From: Blautia sp.
Lineage (GTDB): Bacteria; Bacillota; Clostridia; Lachnospirales; Lachnospiraceae
Direction of reading: 5' to 3'
Assembly (NCBI GenBank): GCA_023663685.1
Contig: JAMPHB010000012.1
Location: forward strand, 1-36,457
Length of the DNA: 36,457 bases
Shown here one piece after another: positions 17,188-24,520 of this stretch (position 1 is its first letter; the number at the start of each line of letters is the position of its first letter). Position numbers and translations under genes: made by a program. The notes below the pieces were generated by a model, which ran no database searches, was not told the origin of the DNA, and worked only from the letters and a program-made list of their open reading frames with translations.

Positions 17188-17280
17188 ATTTCTAAGTATA
17201 AACTGTATTTACCGAGTGAGGAAGAATTACTCCAGGAGCTAAAGAGGGAGTATCGGGCGCTGGAGAATGAAAAGTTATAG
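17188..17280 (+). pseudogene. Remnant of a gene 3' end, possibly DUF1016/YhcG-type nuclease
   Basis: An open stretch with no start codon or ribosome site encodes SKYKLYLPSEEELLQELKRE and a few more residues to TAG at 17280. The YxLYLPxEEEL pattern is one I associate with the extreme C-terminus of DUF1016 (PDDEXK) nucleases. It is less AT-rich than the gene before it. It may be the stump of a gene displaced when the island formed; too short to be sure. Confidence 0.4.
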
Positions 17281-17286
17281 GTATAG

Positions 17287-17323
17287 GAAAACAGTCCACA
17301 AACGGCGATGCCGCTTGTGGACT
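17287..17323 (+). repeat. 37-bp direct repeat, copy 2
   Basis: Identical to 16003-16039. The bases after the two copies differ (AAATTTTT after copy 1, GTTCTTTT after copy 2), so the identity stops sharply. Confidence 0.95.
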
Positions 17324-17330
17324 GTTCTTT
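17290..17330. terminator. Bidirectional terminator between the island and tRNA-Ser
   Basis: AACAGTCCACAA and its complement TTGTGGACTGTT enclose CGGC-GAT-GCCG. On the minus strand a GTTTTCC tract follows, which would end the tRNA-Ser transcript. On the plus strand TTCTTTT follows. Confidence 0.8.
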
Positions 17331-17333
17331 TGA

Positions 17334-17422
17334 CGGAGTGGATGGGATTCGAACCCACGTGCCCGAAAACCGGACAACTGCATTTCGAGTGCAGCTCGTT
17401 ATGACCTCTTCGATACCACTCC
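17334..17422 (-). tRNA. tRNA-Ser (anticodon CGA)
   Basis: The acceptor arms are GGAGTGG and CCACTCC with discriminator G. The anticodon arm CTGCA-CTCGAAA-TGCAG gives anticodon CGA. The long variable arm and 89-nt length fit a class II Ser tRNA. CCA is not encoded. Its 3' end lies 10 bases from the 37-bp repeat copy 2. Confidence 0.95.
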
Positions 17423-17448
17423 ATGTATGACTGCAGCGCAGGCTACGC

Positions 17449-17901
17449 CTATGTGACGGAAACCTGACTGAGGCGGCTGTTGTGATATCTGCCGTCCTCT
17501 GTGACGTCCTCGCCGAACCATTCCGGCGGAACGAAAGACCGGGCGTCCTCGACGGAAGCAAATTCCACCTCCACCAGCGTGAGGGGCGCCAGATCGCCGT
17601 GAAACACATCAAGCTCTGCCGTGAGTCCATCAGAAAGCGGAATGAGATAGCGGGTCTTTTCAATCATGCGCCCGTCAATCTTTTGAGCCAGGTGTGCAAA
17701 CGCTTCGGCGGACAGAGGAAGCTCGTACTCCTCCCGCACCATAAGACCCTCTCCCTTGCAGGTCAGAATATACGCTTGATCCGCGCGGCGGATACGAACC
17801 ACCGGGGCGGTACAGAGATAGCCCTGCGTAATCTGCCTGCCGGGGTATTGTTCGAGATGTTCGGGTAATTTCGCGATTAAAAATTTTTTCTCGATTTCCA
17901 T
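17449..17901 (-). CDS. CYTH-domain protein (triphosphate tunnel metalloenzyme)
   Basis: This 150-residue protein begins with the diagnostic ExExK motif (E2, E4, K6 of MEIEKKFLI). It continues with the alternating charged strands of the tunnel barrel: VRIRRADQAYILTCKG, MVREEYELPL, KTRYLIPL, LTAELDVFHG, LTLVEVEF. Family members hydrolyse tripolyphosphate, thiamine triphosphate or make cAMP; short bacterial ones like this are mostly inorganic triphosphatases. ATG at 17901 is chosen because GGGGG lies seven bases upstream; a TTG two codons earlier is too close to that site. It is followed by tRNA-Ser on the same strand, 26 bases on. Confidence 0.88.
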   Translation of the reverse strand: MEIEKKFLIAKLPEHLEQYPGRQITQGYLCTAPVVRIRRADQAYILTCKGEGLMVREEYELPLSAEAFAHLAQKIDGRMIEKTRYLIPLSDGLTAELDVFHGDLAPLTLVEVEFASVEDARSFVPPEWFGEDVTEDGRYHNSRLSQVSVT

Positions 17902-17926
17902 ATTCAATCCCCCTGACGGATTCCGT

Positions 17927-17939
17927 TACTGTAACAGTA
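17927..17939. promoter_or_regulatory. 13-bp palindrome between divergent genes
   Basis: TACTGT-A-ACAGTA is a perfect palindrome between the CYTH and DJ-1 genes. It partly overlaps a minus-strand -10 (TATACT, 17941-17936) that has TTCCAT (17964-17959) 17 bp upstream as a -35. It may be an operator for the CYTH promoter. No regulator is assigned. Confidence 0.35.
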
Positions 17940-17950
17940 TACATTACTTC

Positions 17951-17979
17951 TTGTGAAAATGGAAGTCTTTTGTTATAAT
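17951..17979 (+). promoter_or_regulatory. Promoter of the DJ-1/PfpI gene
   Basis: TTGTGA (17951-17956), 17-bp spacer, TATAAT (17974-17979), about 45 bases before the start codon. Confidence 0.75.
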
Positions 17980-18025
17980 ATTTCCAGTTATAAATGGGAA
18001 TATGAATCATATGGAGGCATGGAAA

Positions 18026-18571
18026 ATGAGTAAGATTGGAATTTTTATGGCGGAGGGCTGCGAGGAGATTGAGGGTCTGGCCGTTGTGGACATTGCAAGG
18101 CGTGCAGGAATTGAGACTGAGATGATTTCGATTGCGGATAACGTATTGGTCACGGGCTCCCACGGGATTACCTTTCAGGCGGATACGGCGAAGGCGCAGG
18201 CGGACTTCGACAGCTATGACGGGCTGGTGCTGCCGGGCGGAATGCCGGGGACATTGAAGCTTGGCGCAGACGACACGGTGCAGGCCATGATTCGAAGTTT
18301 TGCGTCTGAGGGAAAGCTGGTAGCGGCCATCTGCGCGGCTCCGAGCGTGCTGGGGCAGGCGGGGCTCCTCGAGGGAAAAAAGGCGACCTGCCACCCGGGC
18401 TTTGAGGAAAAGCTGACCGGAGCCTCTTTTTTGGCGGAGCCGGTAGTTGTGGACGGCAATATCATCACGAGCCGGGGCATGGGAACGGCCGTAGCCTTTG
18501 CACTTGAGATCGTGCGGTATTTTCTGGACGATGCGGCGGTGGAGAAGCTTCGGACAGGGCTGGTGTACTAG
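18026..18571 (+). CDS. DJ-1/PfpI-family protein (YajL-like)
   Basis: This 181-residue protein has the DJ-1 fold. The nucleophile elbow is AAICAAPSVL with Cys103, and the conserved acid in EEIEGLAVVD is Glu16, the pair that tunes the cysteine. GLVLPGGMPGT is the family's central strand and turn. Members are glyoxalases, deglycases or redox-sensitive chaperones; the exact role here is open. ATG at 18026 follows GGAGG by eight bases; two earlier in-frame ATGs lack ribosome sites. Single-gene unit with its own promoter. Confidence 0.9.
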   Translation: MSKIGIFMAEGCEEIEGLAVVDIARRAGIETEMISIADNVLVTGSHGITFQADTAKAQADFDSYDGLVLPGGMPGTLKLGADDTVQAMIRSFASEGKLVAAICAAPSVLGQAGLLEGKKATCHPGFEEKLTGASFLAEPVVVDGNIITSRGMGTAVAFALEIVRYFLDDAAVEKLRTGLVY

Positions 18572-18581
18572 ACAGGACATA

Positions 18582-18607
18582 GAAAAACGGCGTCCAATGG
18601 ACGCCGT
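18582..18607 (-). terminator. Terminator of the spore protein gene
   Basis: ACGGCGTCC-ATT-GGACGCCGT on the minus strand runs into TTTTT. It also lies just past the convergent DJ-1 gene, but the plus strand has no T tract. Confidence 0.85.
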
Positions 18608-18638
18608 AATAAGGTCATACCTCGTGTGGGCATGGCAG

Positions 18639-18848
18639 CTACTGCATCTGCTGCTCCTGCTTCATGATCATTTTCTTGACCATCTCGCCGCCGATGGAGC
18701 CTGCCTGCTTAGAAGTCAGATCTCCGTTGTATCCGTCCTTAAGCGGTACTCCCAGCTCGCTTGCAACCTCTTCCTTAAAACGTTTCATTGCTTCTTTTGC
18801 CTCCGGAACTGCCATACGGTTTGTTCCTGAACTGCTGTTACTTGCCAT
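18639..18848 (-). CDS. Small acid-soluble spore protein, alpha/beta type
   Basis: This 69-residue DNA-coating protein is made in the forespore. It shows the two family signatures: the germination-protease region around FKEEVASELGV and the DNA-binding segment SKQAGSIGGEMVKKMI. Binding puts spore DNA in an A-like form and protects it from UV and heat; the GPR protease degrades it at germination. AGGAGGTG precedes the start. I could not identify a convincing sigma-G promoter upstream. It is the clearest sign in the window that the organism forms spores. Confidence 0.96.
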   Translation of the reverse strand: MASNSSSGTNRMAVPEAKEAMKRFKEEVASELGVPLKDGYNGDLTSKQAGSIGGEMVKKMIMKQEQQMQ

Positions 18849-18889
18849 GATTTTTCACCTCCTGGTTAATTTATCAAGCACATTGCAAT

Positions 18890-18924
18890 CGACAGGCCAC
18901 AGAGACATTGTCTGGGGTCTGTCG
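18890..18924. other. Hairpin between spore protein gene and exporter leader
   Basis: CGACAG pairs with CTGTCG around a partly paired interior (AGAC with GTCT). There is no T tract on either side. It would fall in the 5' leader of the spore protein mRNA. In 18849-19370 the other features seen are a promoter, a leader peptide and an attenuator on the plus strand. Confidence 0.4.
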
Positions 18925-18981
18925 TCTGTTGTGCTGTAATCATATTGTGACCAGAAAGAATGAAAATATAAGAAATAATGG

Positions 18982-19010
18982 TTGACAATTACTGGAAGGT
19001 ATGCTTTACT
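18982..19010 (+). promoter_or_regulatory. Promoter of the exporter leader and operon
   Basis: TTGACA (18982-18987), a 17-bp spacer ending TGC, and TTTACT (19005-19010) form an extended -10 promoter, about 65 bases before the leader peptide start. Confidence 0.75.
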
Positions 19011-19077
19011 AAAAAAGTAACTTTCATTTGTGTTGGCAATGCTTTTTACAAGCATGGATAGAGAAAGGAGGTAAGCC

Positions 19078-19161
19078 ATGATTACATTTACAAACCTGAA
19101 CAAAAAGCTGAATAAGGATTACTGGATTACCTCAGTGTTTTGGCATGTGTGCATGATTTGA
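19078..19161 (+). CDS. 27-residue leader peptide of the ABC exporter operon
   Basis: An ATG with a near-perfect ribosome site (AAAGGAGGT, five bases away) opens 27 codons, beginning MITFTNLNKKLNKDYW and ending VFWHVCMI, then TGA. Such a strong site on so short a frame, with a terminator 26 bases after its stop and a drug-type exporter beyond, is the layout of ribosome-mediated attenuation, as known for bmrB upstream of bmrCD in Bacillus subtilis. A ribosome stalled by an antibiotic on this frame could change folding downstream and let transcription pass. The peptide has no resemblance I know to other leaders. Confidence 0.72.
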   Translation: MITFTNLNKKLNKDYWITSVFWHVCMI

Positions 19162-19187
19162 TGGATGAAGAGCGCATAGTTTACAGG

Positions 19188-19240
19188 AGACTGTGGTAAT
19201 TTTGCGACGGCTGATGCCGCGCAGAGCCACAGTCTTTTTT
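19188..19240 (+). terminator. Attenuator terminator with possible competing hairpin
   Basis: AGACTGTGG (19188-19196) pairs with CCACAGTCT (19227-19235), with an inner stem GCG-A-CGGC/GCCG-CGC, and ends in TTTTTT. It stands 130 bases before the exporter genes, so it must be passed to express them. An alternative hairpin ACAG-GAGA-CTGT (19183-19194), extendable by TTA/TAA with a GG bulge, uses the same bases as the terminator's 5' arm and would prevent it. Confidence 0.78.
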
Positions 19241-19370
19241 ATGTCATGGAAAAGACCCTGCTGTTGTGAAGTAATACGGCTTTCCTGTGATATAGAAATA
19301 ATATGCGCACAAAACCGCGAAGCGAAAAGACTGGGGATTATAAGCGAGGTAAAAAAGAGGAGGGGATATT

Positions 19371-21080
19371 GTGAAGAAGATTCGTGCATACATGCAAAAA
19401 TACTGGTATAACTACCTGCTGATACTGGTGTGTATGCTGATTGCCATAGGACTGGATATGCTGTACCCGCAGATTACAAAAATTATCGTGAACAAGGTGT
19501 TTGACGGCGGGGATATGGAGCTTTTGCCGGGGCTACTGACCGCAATCGTGCTCATTGGAATCGGCAGGAGCGTATTCGGATATTTCAAGGAGTTTACGGC
19601 AGACAAGACCGGCGCCAAAATCGGCGCAGAAATGCGGGAGGAGCTGTTCGGACACATTCAGGGGCTGTCGATGGATTTTTTCAGCAGGACGAATACGGGA
19701 GAGCTGATGGCGAGGGTCAAGGATGACATTGACCATATCTGGATGGTTTTAGGCTTTATCGGAATGCTGATCGTCGAGGTGACGATCCATGTGCTGTCCG
19801 TGCTCTATTGCATGTTCCATCTGAACTGGAAACTGGCATTTGTGCCCGTCGCCTTTATGGTGGTGTGCGGCACAGTAGCGATTCTTCTGGAACGGAAGCT
19901 GGATAAGGTCTACGAGGAGATCAGCGAGGAAAATGCGGAGCTCACCACCATTGCGGAGGAAAATCTGGCGGGGGTGCGCACGGTCAAGGCATTTGCCAGA
20001 GAGCGCTTCGAGATTGATAAATTTTTGTCCCACAACAAGCGTTACTTTGACCTGAACATGAGGGAGGCAAAAACCATGGTGCGGTACAACCCGTTTTTTT
20101 CCTTCGTGGCGGTGCTTCTTCCGGTGACAATCGCGGTGCTTGGTGGCGTGCTGGTGGCAAAGGGCGAGATGGACATCGGCTCGCTGGTGGCATATGTCGA
20201 GTACAGCAGAAACTGTACATGGCCGATGGAGACGCTTGGCTGGCTGGCAAACAGCGTTTCGCAGGCGGTTGCCTCCCGCAGGAAGATTCGCAGGATTTTT
20301 GAGCAGACCAGCTCTGTGAAGGAGGAAAAGGCGCCGGTACAGCTGGGGGAAGTCAGGGGAAACGTCGAATTTTCCCATGTGTCCTTTGCGATTGACGACA
20401 ACCGCATTCTGGAGGATGTAAGCTTTGTGCTCCGGGAGGGAAAGACCCTCGGGATCATGGGCGCAACGGGCTCCGGGAAATCCTCGATTGTAAATCTTTT
20501 GCAGCGCTTCTATGATGTGAATTCCGGACAGATTCTGATGGAGGGCGTGGACGTGCGCCGTCTGCCCTTAAGCCAGATTCGGGAAAATATCTCGGTGGTG
20601 ATGCAGGACGTATTTTTGTTCTCGGACACAATCCGGGAAAATATTGAGATGGGCAGGCGCGGCCATATCTCCTCGGAGGATATCCGCATGGCGGCGCGCC
20701 GGGCGCAGGCCAGTGACTTCATCGAGGAGATGGAGGAAAAATATGACACAGTCATCGGCGAGCGCGGCGTGGGGCTGTCGGGAGGACAGAAGCAGAGAAT
20801 CAGTATTGCAAGGGCGCTGTCCAAGAAAAACCCGATTCTGGTTCTCGACGACTCCACCTCCGCGCTGGATATGGAGACAGAGCATGAGATTCAGAAGACG
20901 CTGCATGAGCTGCAGGGGACGACAAAAATTATTATTGCCCACCGGATTTCCGCTGTGCGGCACGCCGACGAGATTATTTATCTGGATAACGGACGGGTGG
21001 CGGAGCGCGGAACCCATGAGGAGCTTTTGGCAAAAAAGGGTCTTTATTACGATACCTACAAGGTGCAGTATGGTGCATAA
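19371..21080 (+). CDS. Heterodimeric ABC exporter subunit with degenerate ATP site (BmrC/LmrC/YheI type)
   Basis: This 569-residue half-transporter has six membrane helices (about 15-300) and an ATPase domain. Walker A GATGSGKSS is near residue 364 and the signature LSGGQKQR is intact, but the Walker B ends VLDDSTSALD: the catalytic Glu is replaced by Asp. This is the usual mark of the subunit that forms the non-hydrolysing site in heterodimeric multidrug exporters. GTG start at 19371 with GAGGAGGGG upstream. Its partner follows 46 bases later. Substrate unknown; drug export is inferred from family and leader. Confidence 0.9.
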   Translation: MKKIRAYMQKYWYNYLLILVCMLIAIGLDMLYPQITKIIVNKVFDGGDMELLPGLLTAIVLIGIGRSVFGYFKEFTADKTGAKIGAEMREELFGHIQGLSMDFFSRTNTGELMARVKDDIDHIWMVLGFIGMLIVEVTIHVLSVLYCMFHLNWKLAFVPVAFMVVCGTVAILLERKLDKVYEEISEENAELTTIAEENLAGVRTVKAFARERFEIDKFLSHNKRYFDLNMREAKTMVRYNPFFSFVAVLLPVTIAVLGGVLVAKGEMDIGSLVAYVEYSRNCTWPMETLGWLANSVSQAVASRRKIRRIFEQTSSVKEEKAPVQLGEVRGNVEFSHVSFAIDDNRILEDVSFVLREGKTLGIMGATGSGKSSIVNLLQRFYDVNSGQILMEGVDVRRLPLSQIRENISVVMQDVFLFSDTIRENIEMGRRGHISSEDIRMAARRAQASDFIEEMEEKYDTVIGERGVGLSGGQKQRISIARALSKKNPILVLDDSTSALDMETEHEIQKTLHELQGTTKIIIAHRISAVRHADEIIYLDNGRVAERGTHEELLAKKGLYYDTYKVQYGA

Positions 21081-21126
21081 TGCCAGGGAAAATAGTGCTC
21101 TTATTTCATAGAAAGAAGGTGAAAAA

Positions 21127-22914
21127 ATGGCAGTGAATTCCTTTCGGGAAGACGAGCAGATGGAGAACACTGATAAAGGAAAAATTATCAGCCGTCTGTT
21201 TTCATACTTAAAAAAATACAAGCTGGGAGTCACGGGGGTGCTCTTATGCATGGCGGTTGCGGTCGTCATCCAGCTGGTGAATCCCCTGTTGATTGAGGAG
21301 GCAATCGACAACTATATTGAGCACAGGGACGTCCCCGGACTTTTGCGGCTTGGACTTTTTGCATTGTTTATCAATGTTGTCTACATTATCATGGTCAAGG
21401 TCCGCACTTATGTGATGTCGCTGGTTTCTAACAAAATTCTGCTGGAGATCCGGCAGGAGCTGTACGAGCATATACAAAAGCTGTCCTTTTCTTTTTTTGA
21501 CAGCAGACCCACCGGAAAAATTCTGGCGCGCATCATCGGAGATGTGAACTCTTTAAAGGAGGTGCTGACCAACGCGGTCACTACGCTGGTACCGGATTTT
21601 GTCACTGTAGCGGGCGTTGTGGTGATTATGGCAGCCAAGGACTGGCGGCTGACGCTGGCGTCTTTATGCACGATTCCGCTTATGATTGTCGCGATTTTTG
21701 TGATTCAGACGAAGGCGCACAAGCTCTGGCAGATCCACCGGAAAAAGTCCTCGAATCTGAATGCGTATGTGCACGAGAATATTGCGGGCATGAATGTGGT
21801 GCAGAGTTTTTCCGCAGAGGGGGAGACGATGGGGGAGTTTAAGGATCTGACGGGGCAGCACAGGGATTCCTTTATCAGGGCGTGCGCTTTCTCGGATCTC
21901 TTTGGCCCGTCCGTAGATTTCTGCTGGGGCTTTGGCGCGATGATGCTCTATCTCGTGGGCGTAAAATATATAGGCGCGCCGCGGGTGTCCGTCGGTATTC
22001 TGGCGGCGTTTGGCACCTATATCAATATGTTCTGGAACCCGATTATGAACCTGAGTAATTTTTACAATCAGGTGGTGACCAATCTGTCGGCGGCGGAGAG
22101 AATTTTCGATATTTTAGATACCGAGCCGGATATCCGCGACGGGGCGGATGTAAAGGAGCTTCCGGATATCGAGGGAAGGGTCGAATTTTCCCATGTATCC
22201 TTTACCTATGACAGAGGGACGCCTGCGGAGACAAAGGTGCTGGAGGACGTGAATTTCACCATCCGGCCCGGAGAGACCATCGCCCTTGTGGGGCCGACGG
22301 GAGCGGGAAAAACCACAGTGGTAAATCTTATCAGCCGTTTTTATGACATTGAGGAAGGGACGATTTTAATTGACGGCCACGACCTGACGAAAGTGAGCAT
22401 CGAGAGCCTGCGCAGGCAGATGGGTGTTATGACGCAGGACAACTTTATTTTCCATGGAACAATCCGGGAAAATATCCTCTACGGCAAAATGGATGCGACG
22501 GAGGAGGAGATGATTGCAGCCGCAAAGGCAGTGAATGCCCATGATTTTATTGTGAAACTGGAAAATGGCTATGACACGGTGCTCAAGGAGCGGGGGGCAG
22601 GACTCTCGATTGGACAGAGGCAGCTGATCGCATTTGCCCGCACCATGATATCCATGCCGAAAATACTGATTCTGGACGAGGCGACGTCCAGCATAGACAC
22701 TCACACAGAGATTCTGGTGCAGAAAGGCATAGAGGCGCTTCTTTCCGGGCGCACAAGCTTTGTGATTGCGCACCGCCTCTCCACAATCCAGAATGCCGAC
22801 CGCATTTTCGTCATCAACCATGGCGGTATTGCCGAGCAGGGCACGCCCGCCGAGCTGATGGAGAAAAAGGGGGCATATTACGACCTTTACCAGGCGCAGT
22901 TTGCCGCGCTGTAA
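21127..22914 (+). CDS. Heterodimeric ABC exporter subunit with catalytic ATP site (BmrD/LmrD/YheH type)
   Basis: This 595-residue half-transporter has six membrane helices and an ATPase domain. Walker A GPTGAGKTT is near residue 389 and Walker B ILILDEATSS has the catalytic Glu. The signature is LSIGQRQL rather than LSGGQ. With the first subunit this gives one complete ATP site (this Walker B plus the partner's LSGGQ) and one degenerate site, matching BmrCD, LmrCD and TM287/288. The start at 21127 has AAGGTG five bases upstream; an internal ATG 11 codons on lacks a site. No terminator is visible after it. Confidence 0.9.
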   Translation: MAVNSFREDEQMENTDKGKIISRLFSYLKKYKLGVTGVLLCMAVAVVIQLVNPLLIEEAIDNYIEHRDVPGLLRLGLFALFINVVYIIMVKVRTYVMSLVSNKILLEIRQELYEHIQKLSFSFFDSRPTGKILARIIGDVNSLKEVLTNAVTTLVPDFVTVAGVVVIMAAKDWRLTLASLCTIPLMIVAIFVIQTKAHKLWQIHRKKSSNLNAYVHENIAGMNVVQSFSAEGETMGEFKDLTGQHRDSFIRACAFSDLFGPSVDFCWGFGAMMLYLVGVKYIGAPRVSVGILAAFGTYINMFWNPIMNLSNFYNQVVTNLSAAERIFDILDTEPDIRDGADVKELPDIEGRVEFSHVSFTYDRGTPAETKVLEDVNFTIRPGETIALVGPTGAGKTTVVNLISRFYDIEEGTILIDGHDLTKVSIESLRRQMGVMTQDNFIFHGTIRENILYGKMDATEEEMIAAAKAVNAHDFIVKLENGYDTVLKERGAGLSIGQRQLIAFARTMISMPKILILDEATSSIDTHTEILVQKGIEALLSGRTSFVIAHRLSTIQNADRIFVINHGGIAEQGTPAELMEKKGAYYDLYQAQFAAL

Positions 22915-22968
22915 GTGCGGCAAATTACTGTTTGGAAGAAAACAAGGAAGGAAACAAGAAAAAAGTCT

Positions 22969-22997
22969 TTGCAAATATGACTTCTCTATGCTATAAT
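22969..22997 (+). promoter_or_regulatory. Promoter of trigger factor
   Basis: TTGCAA (22969-22974), a 17-bp spacer ending TGC and TATAAT (22992-22997) form an extended -10 promoter about 90 bases before the start codon. Confidence 0.75.
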
Positions 22998-23088
22998 GCT
23001 TAAATGACTGTAGTGGTCGAACTATGCCCATTTTTCGGGAAGTAGGCAATGCCATGGGGCATTACAATAGAAGGAGGAAATTGTCAGG

Positions 23089-24426
23089 ATGAGTGTACAA
23101 GTTGAAAGGCTGGAGCACAATATGGCGAAGCTCACCATCGAGGTGCCGGCTGACGAGGTGGAGCGCGCGCTGGAGGCGGCTTATAGGAAGCAGAGGGGGA
23201 AGATCAGTATCCCGGGCTTCCGCAAGGGCAAGGTGCCGAGAGCGATGATCGAGAAGATGTACGGCGCGGAGGTGTTCTATGAGGATGCGGCGAACGAGAT
23301 GATGCAGCAGACTTATCCCTCGGCGGTGGACGAGAGCGGGGAGGATATCGTATCCCGCCCCACAGTCTCTGTAGAGCAGATTGAGAAGGGCAAGTCCTTT
23401 ATTTATACCGCGGAGGTAGCGGTGAAGCCGGAGGTGACACTTGGCAAATATAAGGGCGTTACCGTGACAAAGATTGACGTCAGCGTGTCTGAGGAGGAAG
23501 TGGACGAGGCCTTAGAGAAAGAGCGCGAGAACAATGCGCGCATGGTGAGCGTGGAGCGGCCTGTGGAGATGGGTGATACCGCCATCATTGACTTTGAGGG
23601 CTTTATGGACGGCGTTGCCTTCGAGGGCGGCAAGGGAGAAAACCATCCGCTGGAGATTGGCTCCCACAGCTTTATTGACAATTTCGAGGATCAGCTTGTC
23701 GGCAGGAGCGCCGGGGAGGAGCTGGACGTGAATGTGACCTTCCCCGAGCAGTATCAGGCGGCGGAGCTTGCGGGCAGGCCTGCAGTGTTTAAAGTCAAAA
23801 TCAACGAGATCAAGGCGAAGGAGCTCCCGGAGCTGGATGACGAGTATGCGCAGGATGTGTCGGAGTTTGACACCTTAGAGGAGTACCGCCGGAGCGTGAA
23901 GGAGAGGCTGACGGAGCAGAAGGAGAACGAGGCGAAGCGCACAAAGGAGGACGAGGCGATCCAGAAGATTATCGACAAGTCCGAGATGGATATTCCGGAA
24001 GCGATGATTGAGACGCAGTGCGAGACGATGGTGGATGAGTTTGCCCAGAGGATTGCCCAGAGCGGTCTGACCATGGAGCAGTACATGCAGTTTTCCGGCA
24101 CTACGGTCGAGGGTCTAAAGGAGCAGGTGCGCCCGGAGGCAGTTACCCGTATCCAGAGCAGCCTTGTCCTTGAGCAGATTGCCAGAGAGGAGAATATCGA
24201 GGCGTCCGAGGAGGAAATAGATGCCGAGATTGAGAAGATGGCAAAGAATTACGGCATGGAGCCGGATAAGCTCAAAGAGTACATGGGCGAGGGAGAGAGA
24301 AATTCCGTGAAGAGGGATCTCGCAATCACCAAGGCGGTGGATCTCGTTATGGAGAATGTGAAGGAGAGAGCAAAGGCGAAGGCGAAGAGCGAGAAAAACA
24401 ACAGCACGGAGGAGACTGAGGAGTAA
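23089..24426 (+). CDS. tig: Trigger factor
   Basis: This 445-residue ribosome-associated chaperone and prolyl isomerase meets nascent chains at the tunnel exit. The ribosome-docking loop GFRKGKVP is at residues 43-50. The isomerase domain follows (about 155-240; MGDTAIIDFEGFMDGVAFEG, NHPLEIGSHSFIDNFEDQL), then the helical arms (to about 430) and a Lys-rich tail. Length is normal. It heads the tig-clpP-clpX-lon-engB series, a common clostridial order that groups protein folding and proteolysis. Confidence 0.97.
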   Translation: MSVQVERLEHNMAKLTIEVPADEVERALEAAYRKQRGKISIPGFRKGKVPRAMIEKMYGAEVFYEDAANEMMQQTYPSAVDESGEDIVSRPTVSVEQIEKGKSFIYTAEVAVKPEVTLGKYKGVTVTKIDVSVSEEEVDEALEKERENNARMVSVERPVEMGDTAIIDFEGFMDGVAFEGGKGENHPLEIGSHSFIDNFEDQLVGRSAGEELDVNVTFPEQYQAAELAGRPAVFKVKINEIKAKELPELDDEYAQDVSEFDTLEEYRRSVKERLTEQKENEAKRTKEDEAIQKIIDKSEMDIPEAMIETQCETMVDEFAQRIAQSGLTMEQYMQFSGTTVEGLKEQVRPEAVTRIQSSLVLEQIAREENIEASEEEIDAEIEKMAKNYGMEPDKLKEYMGEGERNSVKRDLAITKAVDLVMENVKERAKAKAKSEKNNSTEETEE

Positions 24427-24446
24427 AAAGGACTCTGACAAATGAT

Positions 24447-24475
24447 ACGGACTGGCTTGGAATGAGCTGGTCCGT
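24447..24475 (+). other. Hairpin between tig and clpP
   Basis: ACGGAC (24447-24452) pairs with GTCCGT (24470-24475), with GCT/AGC pairing inside. There is no T tract, so transcription probably continues into clpP. Confidence 0.5.
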
Positions 24476-24520
24476 TCAAGGTTTACAAATATATTTGGAT
24501 AGCAGATGGGAGGCAATTAT

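Noticed and set aside
16003-17323. Insertion sequence bounded by the 37-bp repeats
   Set aside because: There is no transposase and the repeats are direct terminator copies rather than terminal inverted repeats.
17334-17422. tRNA-Ser 3' end as an integration (att) site
   Set aside because: The duplicated 37 bp lies outside the tRNA, in its terminator, and no part of the tRNA is repeated at 16003.
18849-18960. Sigma-G promoter for the spore protein gene
   Set aside because: Expected for this family, but no -35/-10 pair close to the sigma-G pattern was found by eye, so none is annotated.
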